From positions 1 through 20,196 of the forward strand of contig JAHBMJ010002316.1 of NCBI GenBank assembly GCA_018398765.1: a DNA stretch of 20,196 nucleotides, given 5' to 3'. Of the stretch, positions 1-9,894 are shown piece by piece. The translations under genes and the position numbers were made by a program. The DNA comes from Chromera velia. Taxonomy: Eukaryota > Sar > Chromeraceae. Position 1 is the stretch's first letter; each line of letters starts with the position of its first letter. The notes below the pieces were generated by a model. That model was not told the origin of the DNA, searched no databases, and saw nothing but the letters and a program-made list of their open reading frames with translations.

Positions 1-202
1 ACAGACCTCGGCAGACAAGCGGCGTGCACCCCCCAGTGGGCTCTCTGGCCTCTTCCCCTTGGAGAGGCGAGTCCTTCCTTCCTTCATGTCTCTTCCTTCG
101 CCTTTGTCTTTCTTTTTCTTGTCTCTTTCTTTGCCTGTGAAAGCTGCGCGTGTCCTTCCTTACATTTCCTTGTTTTGCTCGTCCACTTGCGTTCTCTTTG
201 TC

Positions 203-325
203 AGAAGAAAAAAAGAAAGAAAGAAAGAAAGAAAAAAAGAAAAAAAAGAGAAAGAAAGAAAGAAAGAAAGAAAGAAAAAGAAAAAAAGGAAAAGAAAGGA
301 AGGAAGGAAGGAAGGAAGGAAGGAG
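203..325. repeat. Purine microsatellite (GAAA)n to (GGAA)n
   Basis: An almost pure A/G tract of about 120 bp. Interrupted GAAA repeats and A-runs come first, followed by clean GGAA repeats up to about 325. The other strand is all pyrimidine, so the tract could form triplex (H-DNA) structures. Confidence 0.95.
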
Positions 326-779
326 GCGATATAGTATCTGCGAATTTGGATACTTTCCAGTTTTTTCATTTCTTCCCTTCGCCTGTGTATTCGATCTTCC
401 TTTCTTTCCGATGCCTGCAGGCACTTGGGAAGCCGCGCTTGAGCCTGGGCCCTGGAGGTTCGAGGGCCCGGAGAGGAGGTGATCGAGACCAAGGGACAGA
501 CAGGGCGCCCAGCCTCCTCTTCGTCTTGACACTCGTCAAACTGTCCTCTCTTGTCGGAGCGGCACCAGAGGATGTGCACAAGGTGAGGCGAGTCGACGAT
601 GAGTATAGTCAGAAAGTCACATGAAGTATTTAAGTTTTGTGCGCGAAAAGAGCATACCGAGAAGGTATAAGCGTGAGAACGAGCTTTCCGCTGTACTGCG
701 CCTTCTCTTCATGTACAGATCTAGAATGCACGGACGTTCTTCCTCTGTCTCCTTTCCGAAAAGATCTTCGCTGCGATCT

Positions 780-887
780 CGCTCTCTCTCTCTCTCGCAC
801 ACACACACATGTGCGTGTGCCTGTGCCTGTGCGTGTGCGCGTGCGCGTGCGTGCGTGCGTGCGTGTGTGTGAGAGAGAGAGAGAGAC
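780..887. repeat. Compound microsatellite with dyad symmetry
   Basis: The order is (TC)n, (AC)n, GTGC/GTGY-rich core, (TG)n, (AG)n. The left arm (TC then AC) is roughly the reverse complement of the right arm (TG then AG). The whole block is therefore an imperfect inverted repeat around an alternating purine-pyrimidine core. Confidence 0.9.
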
Positions 888-1342
888 TGTCATGACATCC
901 CGTGCAGGTCTTCTTGGCAGTGCAACTTTGGGTCCTCTCTTTGTTTTTTCAGTCGGATGGCGGCGGGGAAGAGAAAGGAGACGAAGGGCAAGAGGATCAG
1001 TAGGAACGGAGACTTCAGAGCGGAGCAATTTGGCGCTTCCCTTCCTTGTGACAAGCCCGCTGGGTATCAACCTGGAAGAACTCAAAATTATTATACATTT
1101 TATCTTGTTCGACGGTGGGCGAAATTTCAGCCAAATTTGCAAAGAACATTGATTTTGAAAAAACTAATTCAATTTGACGAAAGCTGTACAAGTCGTATAT
1201 CTGTGCAACATTCTATGTCAGATATCATTTCCGAACTATTAAATATAAAAATTTTAACTATATATATATTTGAAGTCTCCGAATTTACGTTGAATCACTA
1301 GTTGAATCACTAACTTTACAGTTGTTAACTAAGTTTTTTTCC

Positions 1343-1388
1343 GGGGGGCTAGTCGGGGGGGGAGGGGACTCAGGGGAAGGGGGGGGGA
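1343..1388 (+). repeat. G-run cluster, potential G-quadruplex
   Basis: Four or more runs of four to nine G lie within 46 bp, separated by short linkers, inside otherwise AT-rich DNA. This satisfies the usual G-quadruplex pattern of at least four runs of three G with loops of seven or fewer bases. A second G-rich block lies at 1645-1661. Confidence 0.7.
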
Positions 1389-1470
1389 TAATATGTAAGA
1401 GAGCAGCAGTATCAATTATTTCAAATGATCAAGCCTTTATTGATGTTGTTATAACTGCCTTGCAAGTTTA

Positions 1471-1896
1471 AGTAATTTAGATGCGTAATTTAAAGTAATT
1501 CAGAGTACTTTAGCAACATTTTAGCTTAGTAATTTAAAGTAATTTAAAGCAATTTGATGATTAAGGGTTAAATCCTAAATTTAGCGACGTGAAATCCCAA
1601 GCCACTAGCAAGGCTTTGAGGACAACCCAGAGCATACATTCATGAGGGGGGTGGGGGGGGGATGAGGAAGCCTGTATGCCAATCAGATCGATTCGCCTCA
1701 ACTTGCATGATCGACACAATGAACCTTCCTGAGACACTTGGCTAGCGCTTTAGAACCGCTTCTAGGCAGGATTGTACACAACAACTTGAACAACACCATT
1801 TCTTTCACTTTTTTTCTTATTATCAGAAATCCCGGTTGCACCTGTATTTAGAGTAATTTAAAGTAATTTAGAAAAATAAATTAAAGTAATTTAGAA
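1471..1896. repeat. Dispersed GTAATTTAAA-type decamers
   Basis: Copies of GTAATTTA / AAGTAATTTA recur at 1471-1555 and again at 1845-1896, often back to back with a period of about 10 bp. The two clusters are about 300 bp apart. Confidence 0.6.
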
Positions 1897-1988
1897 AGCT
1901 TAGGCTTAATTACTAATTTAGTCATTTTGGTTAAACTTTGGAGGTCAATTTCTCGTGAACTATAAAGAGTTAGAATTCGAGTGCCTGC

Positions 1989-2336
1989 TTGCCCCCTCCG
2001 AACTCAGACCAATCGATTGATCGACTGCTGAAGAGATTCAAATCGATTGGCAGCATCCAACACATTCCTTCCAGATTGATGAGTGATGCAGGCAAAAAAG
2101 TAGCAGCAGCAATGAAAAATTCACGCTCGATGGAAAAAATGGAGCGCAGCGTACAAGGAGACTTCATGTATGGCGGCGACGTTTCTCGCTGTCGCAGTTC
2201 TCATCACAAAGCCCCAAGCTGCCAAGCCACTCAGTTGAATGAAGCCAGTGACCCACTAGAGAGCAAACAGATACAGATAAATGCAAGAAGAAGAACTGTA
2301 GAGAGACGTCCCAGGTCCCCACAAAAGATCTTGTAG
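1989..2336 (+). CDS. Possible small hypothetical protein (weak)
   Basis: A 115-codon ORF that is not low-complexity, unlike most open frames nearby. It begins MPPPNSDQSIDRLLKRFKSI and is basic and Ser/Lys/Arg-rich (predicted pI high), with an SRSMEKMERS patch and a basic C-terminus. I see no recognised domain, signal peptide or membrane segment. It sits where composition changes from AT-rich to mixed. Other frames across the same interval are shorter or broken. It could be a real small gene, an exon of a larger gene or chance, and I lean toward uncertain. Confidence 0.25.
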   Translation: MPPPNSDQSIDRLLKRFKSIGSIQHIPSRLMSDAGKKVAAAMKNSRSMEKMERSVQGDFMYGGDVSRCRSSHHKAPSCQATQLNEASDPLESKQIQINARRRTVERRPRSPQKIL

Positions 2337-3978
2337 AGACCTTCGGAGGTTGATTAGGGGATTACAGACATGGACAACGAAAGAAAGAAGAAAAAGAGAA
2401 GGAAGGGGGGAAGACGGGAACAAACGAACGAACGAACTAAAGAAAGAAAGAAAAGGAGGAAAGCCGATGACCGAATCCGTGGTTGTATCCCTGTCGTCCC
2501 GTCAGCTCTTTTCCATTTTTGTTCGCTTTCATCGATGTTTTGTCTTGCGGGTCGGAGTCCGCCGGGACATTTCCTTCCACGGTCCTGATGGACTAATCAA
2601 CCGGCTTGCTAAGTGACACAGTCCGTGGATCATGGAGGCACGCCCCCAAAATAGAAACCCAGAAATCATGCACTTTTTCTGTTTGACGACGGCTGGTACA
2701 GAAGAAAAGATGAGAGAATACGGCCGTCGAAGCAAGAGTGAAAAGAGAGAGACACGAATGAAACACAAAAACGCGCGCAAACCGGCACAAACAATACAAA
2801 GCGAGTAGCCAAGGAGGATAGAAAGGACACAATGAAGGGACGAATGCATCAAGAGCATGCACAAAGGTATGAAAGGGACAAAACAGGTAAAAGAACGAGG
2901 AATGAATGCGGGGAGGGAAACACGCATTAGGTGAAGAAAGTAGGCAGGCGCAGGCAGACAGGCCGGCAGGAAGGAAGCAAGGAATGAAGAAAGTTGGCAA
3001 GCAAGACACGAATGGATCAAAAGTCACCCATCGCATCGAATGCATGAATGAGAAGTGCACTCAACTGTACAGAGTGCGAATGATTCCACATTGTTGTTTG
3101 TAACCACGCACGCACACTGGCAGGCACACGCATGCACAAACACATAGACAAACACACATACACACACGAATTCCATGCCAAAAAGCAACGCGCCAGTTGC
3201 AAGGCTGCACATCTGGACGCGCTTCTGTACTCCCGTTAGTTTTCTTTCTGCTTCGCATGGGTGGTGTTTATCTTTGAACCCCACCCACCGGGAAATGGAA
3301 GGATGGAGGGAGGGAGCGAAGAAGTGAGGATGGGAGAAGACAGCAGAGGCAAAGAGGGAGGGAGGGAAAGAAGGAAAGAGAAGAGAAGCAAGACACATAA
3401 GGGGGTACATGGAGAAGTTTGGGATGGATGAAGAGTAGAAGAAAGAGAAAAAAGGTGAAACAAAAAAACATACCCAAAACTCGATCAACCTTCGTGGACC
3501 CGTTGGTACGCTCTGCCTATTCTGGATCAATGTACTTTCCCTCCCCCAAGCCCCCCCTCCCTCTGTCTTGATTGAATTTTGTCTTTCTGTTTTCCTTCCT
3601 TTCTCTTTGTTTCTTTCCTCATTTATTTCTCTCTGTCTTCCCTCTGTCGGCACGCTTCTTTCGACTACGGCCGTGCATGACGAGGCTGCAGAAGAAGAGC
3701 GCCCCGCTTTACTCGTTCTCTTAGACATTAAGGCCGTGGGCATCAGCACAAAGCGTTCGTTTGTCCTCATTTTCTTTGTGAGTCGATTTCCTCCTTTCTT
3801 TCTGCCTTTCTCTGTTTCTGTTTTGTTCCTTCCTGTATTGCCTTCCCTTTCCCTCCCCACCTCTCTTCCCACTCTGCCGGTTTGTCTCTCTTGCAACCTT
3901 CCTTCCGCTTCCTTCCACCCTGAGTGGCGAGAAGCAACAGAAAGACACGACAAGAAGGAAAAGGAAGATCGGACCGTC

Positions 3979-4063
3979 AATCGATCGATCGATGGATCAG
4001 TCTGTCTGTCTATCTGTCTGTCTGTCGATGGAGAGGTCGCTTGGTTGCTTGATCGATCGATCA
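3979..4063. repeat. (ATCG)n and (CTGT)n tetranucleotide repeats
   Basis: ATCG repeats at about 3979-3993 are followed by CTGT repeats to about 4026, then another GATC-type block at about 4050-4063. The two outer blocks are self-complementary and can pair with each other, so the CTGT run could sit in a loop. Confidence 0.8.
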
Positions 4064-4459
4064 ATGTCCTCTTACACTCTCATCAACCCATCCACCCCTC
4101 AATCGATCCGTACGCGTTGTAGTGCCCTCCCTTGTAGAGCCAGGTGAAGCTGTTTAACCAAAACTGGAAGCTTGGGTGACTCTGCTCCTCCAAGGTCATC
4201 TCTGAAAGTCAACAGGGGGAGAGGGTGGGGGGAAGATTTCACGTTGCACCGAAAATAGAAGGGTAGAATTTAAGGGGTTGGATCGAACTGAAACTGGATG
4301 ATCAGTATTTTTTACTTTGAGGATTGGACATTTGCTGGCCTCAAACAGTCACAACTGGATCTCCCTCACACATATGGGAAGCAGGCACAGAGAAAATGAA
4401 AGAGCCCAACTTGAAGACAAGATAGAGAAGACGGGTTCCGACACGTGGTATGTATGACA

Positions 4460-4461
4460 TT

Positions 4462-4504
<43 letters not shown>

Positions 4505-4522
4505 TCTCTGAGAGAGAGAGAG
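4460..4522. repeat. (TG)n(AG)n microsatellite
   Basis: About 26 bp of TG repeats run directly into interrupted AG repeats. This is the same TG-to-AG order as the right arm of the tract at 780-887. Confidence 0.95.
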
Positions 4523-4640
4523 CAGATGGAGGCACACCTGCGAAGAGACCGCATGCTGAATGTCCTGGAGTGACCGAGTGACATGAAAACACTGGGAGAC
4601 AGCACAGATGGAGCGTGGGGAAGAGAGCGAAGCATATCTT

Positions 4641-5806
4641 TTAATCAATGACTTCTGAGTCTGTATCCTCTCTCCTCAAAATCTTCTTCTCTGCCGTACG
4701 AGAATTAATGTCACAAAAAAGATCAACGAAAAGACGGCGACATGTGCAAGAAGACATACCCCAGGTGTATTTGCCCCACGACGTTCTCATTGCCTCCTCC
4801 ACCGGGTCTTCATCCTCCTCCAGCTCCCCATTTCTGTCCCACCCATGGAACCACCTTCTCATCCGGTCTTCTGGCGACTCCACGCTGCTTGATCGACGAG
4901 AAAGGGAGGCAGAAGAGCACAAGAGCAGTATGGAGGTCGAAAGGAGAGCGACGGGCAGCAACAGGAGAAATGGTAGGGCACGACCGGTATGGATCTACAC
5001 CGAGACCGAATTCTATTCCCGCATGATTTGTGTGATGTCGCACAGGCAGGCTTTTTCTTCCACGGGCATGGGACACAATCAAGAGACGAAGCGGCAGGAC
5101 GAGACGAGACGAGAAGACTGATCGACTGAAGAGAGAAGAAACATTGAAAGGAAACAGCACGTACAACCTTCCTGCCTCAAGAACAGTCCGGCCCTTCCAG
5201 ATGGATCGACCCTCCACATGAAGGCAATCGAAAGGAAAGACGAAATTAATTCGGGCTCACCTTCTGCAGAGAGCAATAGGGACGTAGGGGAACCATGGGG
5301 CTGGGGAGGGCCCGGAGGGGGAAGGGGCAGGGGCAGGCGCAGCGCCAGTGGCTTCACCTGAGAACAAACGGACAGAGAGAGGCATGGAGACTCACCATTC
5401 TTCCCCTTCTCTTTTTTTTCTTCATGCAGACAAACAGGGAGACAGACCTAGGAGACAAACACAGACAAGCAGAGAGACAAATGTATAGATCTAAAAGCAT
5501 ACGTATTTTTTCTTTCTGCTTTCTTTATTTCCGTCCTTCCTGATTAAAAAAAAAAAATGGTGTCTATTTTCCTTCTCTGTTTTCCTCTATCCGAGCTCCC
5601 TCCCTTTCTTTCTTTCTTTCTCTCTCTCTCTCTCTCTCATTTTTCAATATACCTGTATGGCCCAGGGAGGGGGAAGGGGAGCGTCCCTGCAGATATGAAG
5701 AAGACATGAGAGAGGTGCACTTCACTTTTTGCGAATTCAGAGGCGAAAAAGAGCTATTCAGGGGGAAGGCAGCCTTTGGACTTTGTTGCATGCCGGCTTC
5801 ACCCAT
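4641..5806 (-). CDS. Three-exon hypothetical protein, 164 residues
   Basis: I assembled this gene from splice signals. Exon 1 is 5806-5653, starting ATGG with G at -3 and an upstream in-frame TGA. It ends CAG|GTATAT in phase 1. Exon 2 is 5357-5261, after a TTTGTTCTCAG acceptor, ending AAG|GTGAGC in phase 2. Exon 3 is 4884-4641, after a pyrimidine-rich run and CAAGCAG, ending TAA. Both phase joins keep the frame open. The product has a Ser/Pro-rich N-terminus, an Ala/Pro-rich middle from exon 2, and an acidic/basic C-terminal part with Trp-rich and Cys-containing patches (RRWFHGWDRNGELEEDEDP). No signal peptide, membrane span or known domain is visible. Exon 3 also contains a GTATGT donor-like site at 4759, so a different 3' end is possible. 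Function unknown. Confidence 0.5.
5573..5640. repeat. Pyrimidine microsatellite (CTTT)n/(CT)n
   Basis: A CTTT-type run is followed by a clean CT dinucleotide run. It lies inside the proposed first intron of the minus-strand gene, where it reads as GA/GAAA repeats. Confidence 0.9.
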
Positions 5807-6743
5807 TACTTCGATGGATGCTTTCTTCGGTTGCCTTTTTTTTTTGAATCAAGTCTCGACTGGTCTCCTCCTATCCTCACCCCGTCAACTTTCTTTTCTT
5901 TGATACCACTCTTCTTGAACCGTTGCCCCTCCCTTCACATTGTTGGAGGCTGTGAGAGAGAGTCAACACGTGAATTGATGAACGAGTGGAGGGCGGATGC
6001 TTATCATCCGTACTCGATTGAAGTGAATTTCCAGAAAAAACACAGGCATGACACTACGTTAGGTGACGGCTTCTACACCTTCCTCCAGGACACACCTGCG
6101 CGTCTGCCACAGTCACTGGGGCCCTCTTCTTCTTCTTTCCCGGGGTCGCGCCTGCAGAGAAGACAAGACAGGGACGACACATGCAGTCGTACAGACACAC
6201 AACCATGCATGCATGTATCGGTCAGTTGGAGATTTAAGGACCGACAGTCAACGACGGCGATTAATCAATGAAAGACGGCCTTGGCCTTCCCTCCCTGCCA
6301 GTTTGCATGTGCAGAGAGCAGGGGAGCGGAGGGCAAAAGTTTGAGGGAACCGATGCAGGAATTAAAGAGAAGAAAAGTGTGTTTGGAAGTTCACAGATAT
6401 TCGAGCACTGCAAAAAGGGAAGAGATTTTGTGTTTCCGTTCTTCTTGATTGGGAACACAGGCTTTGCGTAAAATTTCGGGCGGGTTTTGGCGTATGTCGA
6501 TTGAGAAAGAAAGGGCTTTGAGTGCCGTACCAGCAAAGGATCCAGCTTTCTTGATGTCTGTGAGACGATGTCAGACGAAAAAATAGTTTCAAAAAGAGAA
6601 ACATGTTTTTCCACCGCTTGTCGATCGCGGCTCACGAAGAAAAGGTTTTCTGAAGTGGGAGAAAGAAAAAAACCTTGCTGCTGTCATTCTGATTCGGAAA
6701 TGTTACACACACACTAGCTACTGACAGTCACAGTTCTTTTCCC
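5807..6743. other. Intergenic stretch without a convincing gene
   Basis: Open frames here are of modest length. The best is a 124-codon minus-strand frame ending at 6261. It is not low-complexity (it contains KLDPLLVRHSKPFLSQSTYA), but I see no domain or splice partner. The interval separates the 5' end of the 164-residue gene from the 3' side of the vWA gene, so it may hold promoter and 3' untranslated sequence. Confidence 0.4.
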
Positions 6744-6948
6744 TCACGTGCTGCAACAGCGGAGTAAGCGCGAAGGAAAACAAAAAACAGAACAACAAAA
6801 GATACTCTGGGAGACGCACACTCCTGCCAGAGGACCGACAGGAAGGAGGCCAGAGATCACCGCAGAGGACTGACTTTTTGGCAAACTGACAGGAGACGCC
6901 CCCCTCATCCTCGTCCTCTTATCCTTCTGCGAAGTTCCGAGCCCGAAG

Positions 6949-7114
6949 GTCTCATAGGAAGGAGGCACACCACCTCCAGTCTGGTAGGAAGGAGGCACAC
7001 AACCTCCAGTCTCGTGGGAAGGAGGTTCAGTCTCGTAGGAAGGAGGCACACCACCTCCAGTCTGGTAGGAAGGAGACACACAACCTCCAGTCTGGTAGGA
7101 AGGAGGTAGACACC
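6949..7114 (-). repeat. 30-bp minisatellite, six units, frame-preserving
   Basis: Units start at 6949, 6979, 7009, 7030, 7060 and 7090. Four are 30 bp, one is 21 bp (9 bp shorter) and the last is partial. Because 30 and 21 are multiples of three, all frames stay in phase. On the minus strand one frame reads a repeated PPSYQTGGxV decapeptide with Q/E, G/C, P/S and Y/H variants, and one unit reduced to seven residues (EPPSHET). This looks like a coding repeat belonging to the 3' end of the vWA gene, although the frame of its second exon as I call it is not the PPSYQTGG frame. Confidence 0.85.
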
Positions 7115-9326
7115 CCCCCTGTCCTGCAGCCCTCTGCACACCGATCGGTGGGGGGGGGGCAGAATCCGGGTGCGTTGCCAGGGCGGCCCCTTCCCTCCGG
7201 ACCGGCCCCCTCACGTTGTGCGTTACGGGCAGAGAAGACAGGCCCTGCATCAGCAGCAGGTGAGGGGCCTGCAAATCGAGGAAAAGGTCCGGCACTGAAG
7301 ACACGATCTGAGAAGGAGGAACTGGCGGTGTGAGTGGGAACGAACGGACGTGCCTGTGCAGAGAGATGCCCGGCGCTTTCCTTTGTCCCCCCCTTCCCCT
7401 TCTTTTCTTCGGGACAGAAGAACGGAGCGGCATCTGGGTTCAGCGAGGAGACGGGGGGGCTGGATATGGAGACGGCTCCCGATGCAGGGTCAGGAGGCAG
7501 GTTGGATAGGCCGGTAAGTCCGGAAGGGAGAACAGACCCAGACACAGACACAGAGGGGACGGTGGCCGTGGAGTCCGACAGAGAGGCAAGCTTGGTCGTT
7601 TCCCTGCTTCCTGCTGTCTGCAGAATGCACTCACACAGAGGAAACACGAAGGAAATCGCCAATCGGAAAGAAGTCAGAAAAATAAATGAATGGAGGCAAA
7701 AGGTGCAGACACGCAAATCGACGACCTGACTGAGAAAGGAAGACACACGGACAGCTGCGAACACACATGCGCACGCAGAGAAATCAGGCTCAAGAAGGTG
7801 CAACGAATTCGAGAGAGAGGCACAAGGGCGCAAAGAGGAGAGAGAAAGTGTGTAGGTGCTCGAGAAACGACTGCGAGAGAGAGAAAAGAGCGTCTTGATT
7901 CGAAATCTGAGAGACCGCTCTGAGCAAACAGTCAGGGAGACAGGCACGCAGACGACGCATTGACGAGACGGACGCGCATACCGACCTGAGAAGGAAAAGA
8001 ATCCCTAACCCGATGATCTCCTTCAGCTGTCCCCTTGCCCCCCGATTTCTGTCTCTCTGCTTCTTCAGCTGTCCCACTTTCCTCCTCTGCTTTCTGCTCC
8101 TCCCTCTCCTTCTCTCCGTCGACTACCTCGGACCCAGGCACAGGCCCCTGCATGCCCGGATGGCTGGACTGGACAACGGGACTGGACTCAGGCTGCGGGG
8201 CAAGGGTCACTGCGACAAATGCTGTGAGGAGTTGGCTCCATGAGGGGAAAGGGGGGAACTTGAAGGGCAGGAGGGAGGGGTCCTTCTGCATCTGTGTCTG
8301 GTGCATCGTCAGGAAGTGACACAGGAGGAAGTTCTGATTCCGAATCACAGCGGCAGCAACCCCCGCAGCCTGCAGAGCAAACTGAGGGTTCGGTGCCACA
8401 AAGGCAGACGACAGGGGGAGGCCCAGATCGTGCGCGGTCTTGGACACCTCTCTTGAGTTGATCCCGAGACCAAACAGAAGGAAAACCCACCCCCGAGACT
8501 GACGGGCTTCGATCAGAGACTGCAGAGAGGAAACGGAAGGGAACATTGAATTTTCTTCCCCAAGTCTATCCGTCTGGCCTTCAGACTGACTACCCTCCCT
8601 CTGGGCATCCTGCGATCCGCTGAGGACAACGAAGATCACCTGAGGCCTTGAAAGGAGAACTTCGCTTGTCTGAGGGTTCGGCTGTTGCGTCTGTCCACTG
8701 TCCTGGGAATCTGGATTTTGCTTCTTCACACTGGCGGTGGGGACTTCTCCTTCTTCTTCTTCTTTGTTTGGGTCAGAGGCGTCCTTCAGGATTTGGTCGA
8801 CTTTCGGAATCACGGCAGAGAGGGCTTTGGTGAGGGCGAACGGATCTCTCGAACCCTTCTCTGATGAGGAGATCAGGGCAGTCCTCATCGCACTTCCGTC
8901 ACCGAGGGGGACTGCGTCGGTGTCCTCATTCTCGCAGAACATCAGGGTCTCGTTGTTGAAGGCGCAGATGGTCAGGCGAGGGGAGGGTTCGTGAGTGTCT
9001 TCCTGAACTTGAGACGGCTTTGGGATCGGTTTCCAGTTGCTCTGCTGCTGAACGAACTCGTCAAGGCAGTCAAGGCTAAAAACCAAATTGCTCGTACTGT
9101 CAGTGGAAGAAGAGTCGACCAGCAGCACAAAGTGCGTTCCCTTCGCACCGCAAGGTTGTGGAAGTGGAGTGGTCATGGCCGACGTGCCTTTGCAACACTC
9201 AACCTCCTTCCCTTGGGTAACGCTTGAAATCGGCAGAGAGCCAGACTGAACGTCTTCCTCTTTTATTGCGAGAGTCGGAGGGTGTCCCTCCGTGCTCCCG
9301 CGTGGCTTTTCAGTCGACTCGGACAT
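7027..9326 (-). CDS. von Willebrand factor A domain protein, two or more exons
   Basis: Exon 1 is 9326-7986 (447 codons), with its ATG five codons after an in-frame TGA. Residues about 64-330 form a vWA (Rossmann-like) fold. A hydrophobic strand ends in the metal-site motif D71-S-S73-S-T75. A loop with GDGSAMRTAL near 142-151 supplies the usual Thr, and IFVVLSGSQD (231-240) sits where TDG normally lies, so the third metal ligand is atypical. An acidic insert lies at 187-196. Residues about 400-445 are Lys/Glu/Ala-rich and probably helical. The exon ends TCTCAG|GTCGGT. A CTGCAG acceptor at 7618 joins exon 2 (7617-7027) in phase 0. Exon 2 is Pro/Ser-rich and disordered. A further optional intron (7214-7124, C|GTGAGG to CTGCAG|) would switch into the PPSYQTGG repeat frame and end at 6744. 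vWA domains bind protein partners through a metal ion; the partner and location are unknown, with no signal peptide seen. Confidence 0.72.
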
Positions 9327-9894
9327 TTCAACGAATCAGATTCGACAGTTTGAAAAGACTTTAGTGGAAGTGAAACCTTGAGAGAGGACAGAGACTGCGA
9401 TCGGAAAGTCCTCAAGAGTCGATCTGGACCCTCCGATCAGGCAGAAGGCAGCACTCGACCTGAGTGGAAGCAAAAGCTAAACTTGGCGTAAATGAAATCT
9501 ATGCAGTCTAAATCAACCTCAGAGGACGCGAAACTCTGGATTCAGGCAAGGAAACCCTGTATGGGACCCTCACAAGCTTGAGTTTCGAGATACCGTCACA
9601 CGAAATTCACCGCTGCTCTGCCGACCGATCATTGGTCCAGCGGGGAAGCGGATCGAAGCGTCAAGCTTGATTGACACTTTGAATGACCAGTGAACAGTCA
9701 CCACATGTCACCACTCACTCACTAGTGGATGTCGTGACATCCAGTGACCACCATTGACCATGCACCCAGAGAACAACATGAGAACGATCGACCTCATGCA
9801 AATTATCTGTTCAAAATGCTGCGATCGAGCATGCTGCGAGCCGCGGCGGCGCGGCGGTGCATGCACCGCGCGCGCGCCCGCGCGGGCCCCCGTC
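9327..9894. other. Intergenic region between vWA gene and retrotransposon
   Basis: It is probably the promoter side of the vWA gene, which is transcribed leftward from 9326. I see no ORF of interest. It contains an 8-bp inverted repeat (TGGATGTC-gt-GACATCCA, 9726-9743) within a cluster of GTGAC/GTCAC words at about 9690-9750. Further right is a very GC-rich block at about 9836-9890 with a 16-bp perfect palindrome. Confidence 0.5.
9854..9869. repeat. 16-bp perfect palindrome in GC-rich block
   Basis: GCGGTGCATGCACCGC is exactly self-complementary. It is embedded in about 55 bp of almost pure G/C, including alternating CG that could adopt Z-DNA. The block lies immediately left of repeat D copy 1. 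Confidence 0.9.

Larger units (their letters stand above)
1..1060. other. Low-complexity, gene-poor stretch
   Basis: This stretch is dominated by simple sequence: pyrimidine-rich DNA at about 60-180, a purine tract at 203-325 and a compound dinucleotide tract at 780-887. Open frames through it translate to Lys/Glu/Arg-, Ser/Leu/Phe- or Thr/His-rich strings, as expected of translated microsatellites. I see no domain, no convincing start context and no splice pattern that would support a gene. An untranslated or intronic part of a gene extending beyond the left edge cannot be excluded. Confidence 0.6.
1060..1988. other. AT-rich intergenic segment with short dispersed repeats
   Basis: Base composition drops sharply to AT-rich compared with the flanks. 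It contains a recurrent 10-bp word close to AAAGTAATTT in two clusters (about 1471-1555 and 1845-1896) and two G-run blocks (1343-1388 and 1645-1661). No frame of useful length crosses it. It could be intergenic DNA or an old insertion. Confidence 0.6.
2337..4640. other. Gene-poor stretch of purine and pyrimidine tracts
   Basis: Long strand-asymmetric blocks: mostly purine on the plus strand at about 2375-2470, 2690-3010 and 3290-3460, then mostly pyrimidine at about 3540-3650 and 3780-3920. Open frames here, including one of 346 codons on the minus strand, are Arg/Lys/Glu- or Ser/Leu/Phe-rich and follow composition. A short island of balanced composition at about 3640-3780 is open in more than one frame and could be an exon, but I cannot choose a frame or strand. 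Tetranucleotide repeats lie at 3979-4063 and a TG/AG microsatellite at 4460-4522. Confidence 0.5.

Noticed and set aside
150..482. Several Lys/Arg/Glu-rich or Ser/Phe-rich open frames on both strands around 150-625
   Set aside because: They are translations of the GAAA/GGAA microsatellite; their length and composition follow from the repeat, with no independent coding sign.
3024..4064. 346-codon minus-strand open frame
   Set aside because: It is long only because purine/pyrimidine tracts lack stop codons in this frame. The product is a patchwork of Arg/Lys/Glu-, Ser- and Cys/Val-repeat strings matching underlying simple sequence.
5360..5394. Very short intron (GTGAGT...TTCTCAG, about 38 bp) on the minus strand before exon 2
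   Set aside because: The donor at 5395 is close to the acceptor I use. The longer intron from 5652 gives a coherent start exon and phase, and 38 bp is below the usual minimum size, though tiny introns do exist in some protists.
6949..7114. Regular 30-bp repeats as a CRISPR array
   Set aside because: Units are directly tandem with no unique spacers, in a eukaryotic context; this is a minisatellite.
8013..9227. Plus-strand open frames opposite the vWA gene
   Set aside because: They are antisense shadows, Ser/Leu/Pro-rich and shorter than the minus-strand exon, which has clear domain structure.
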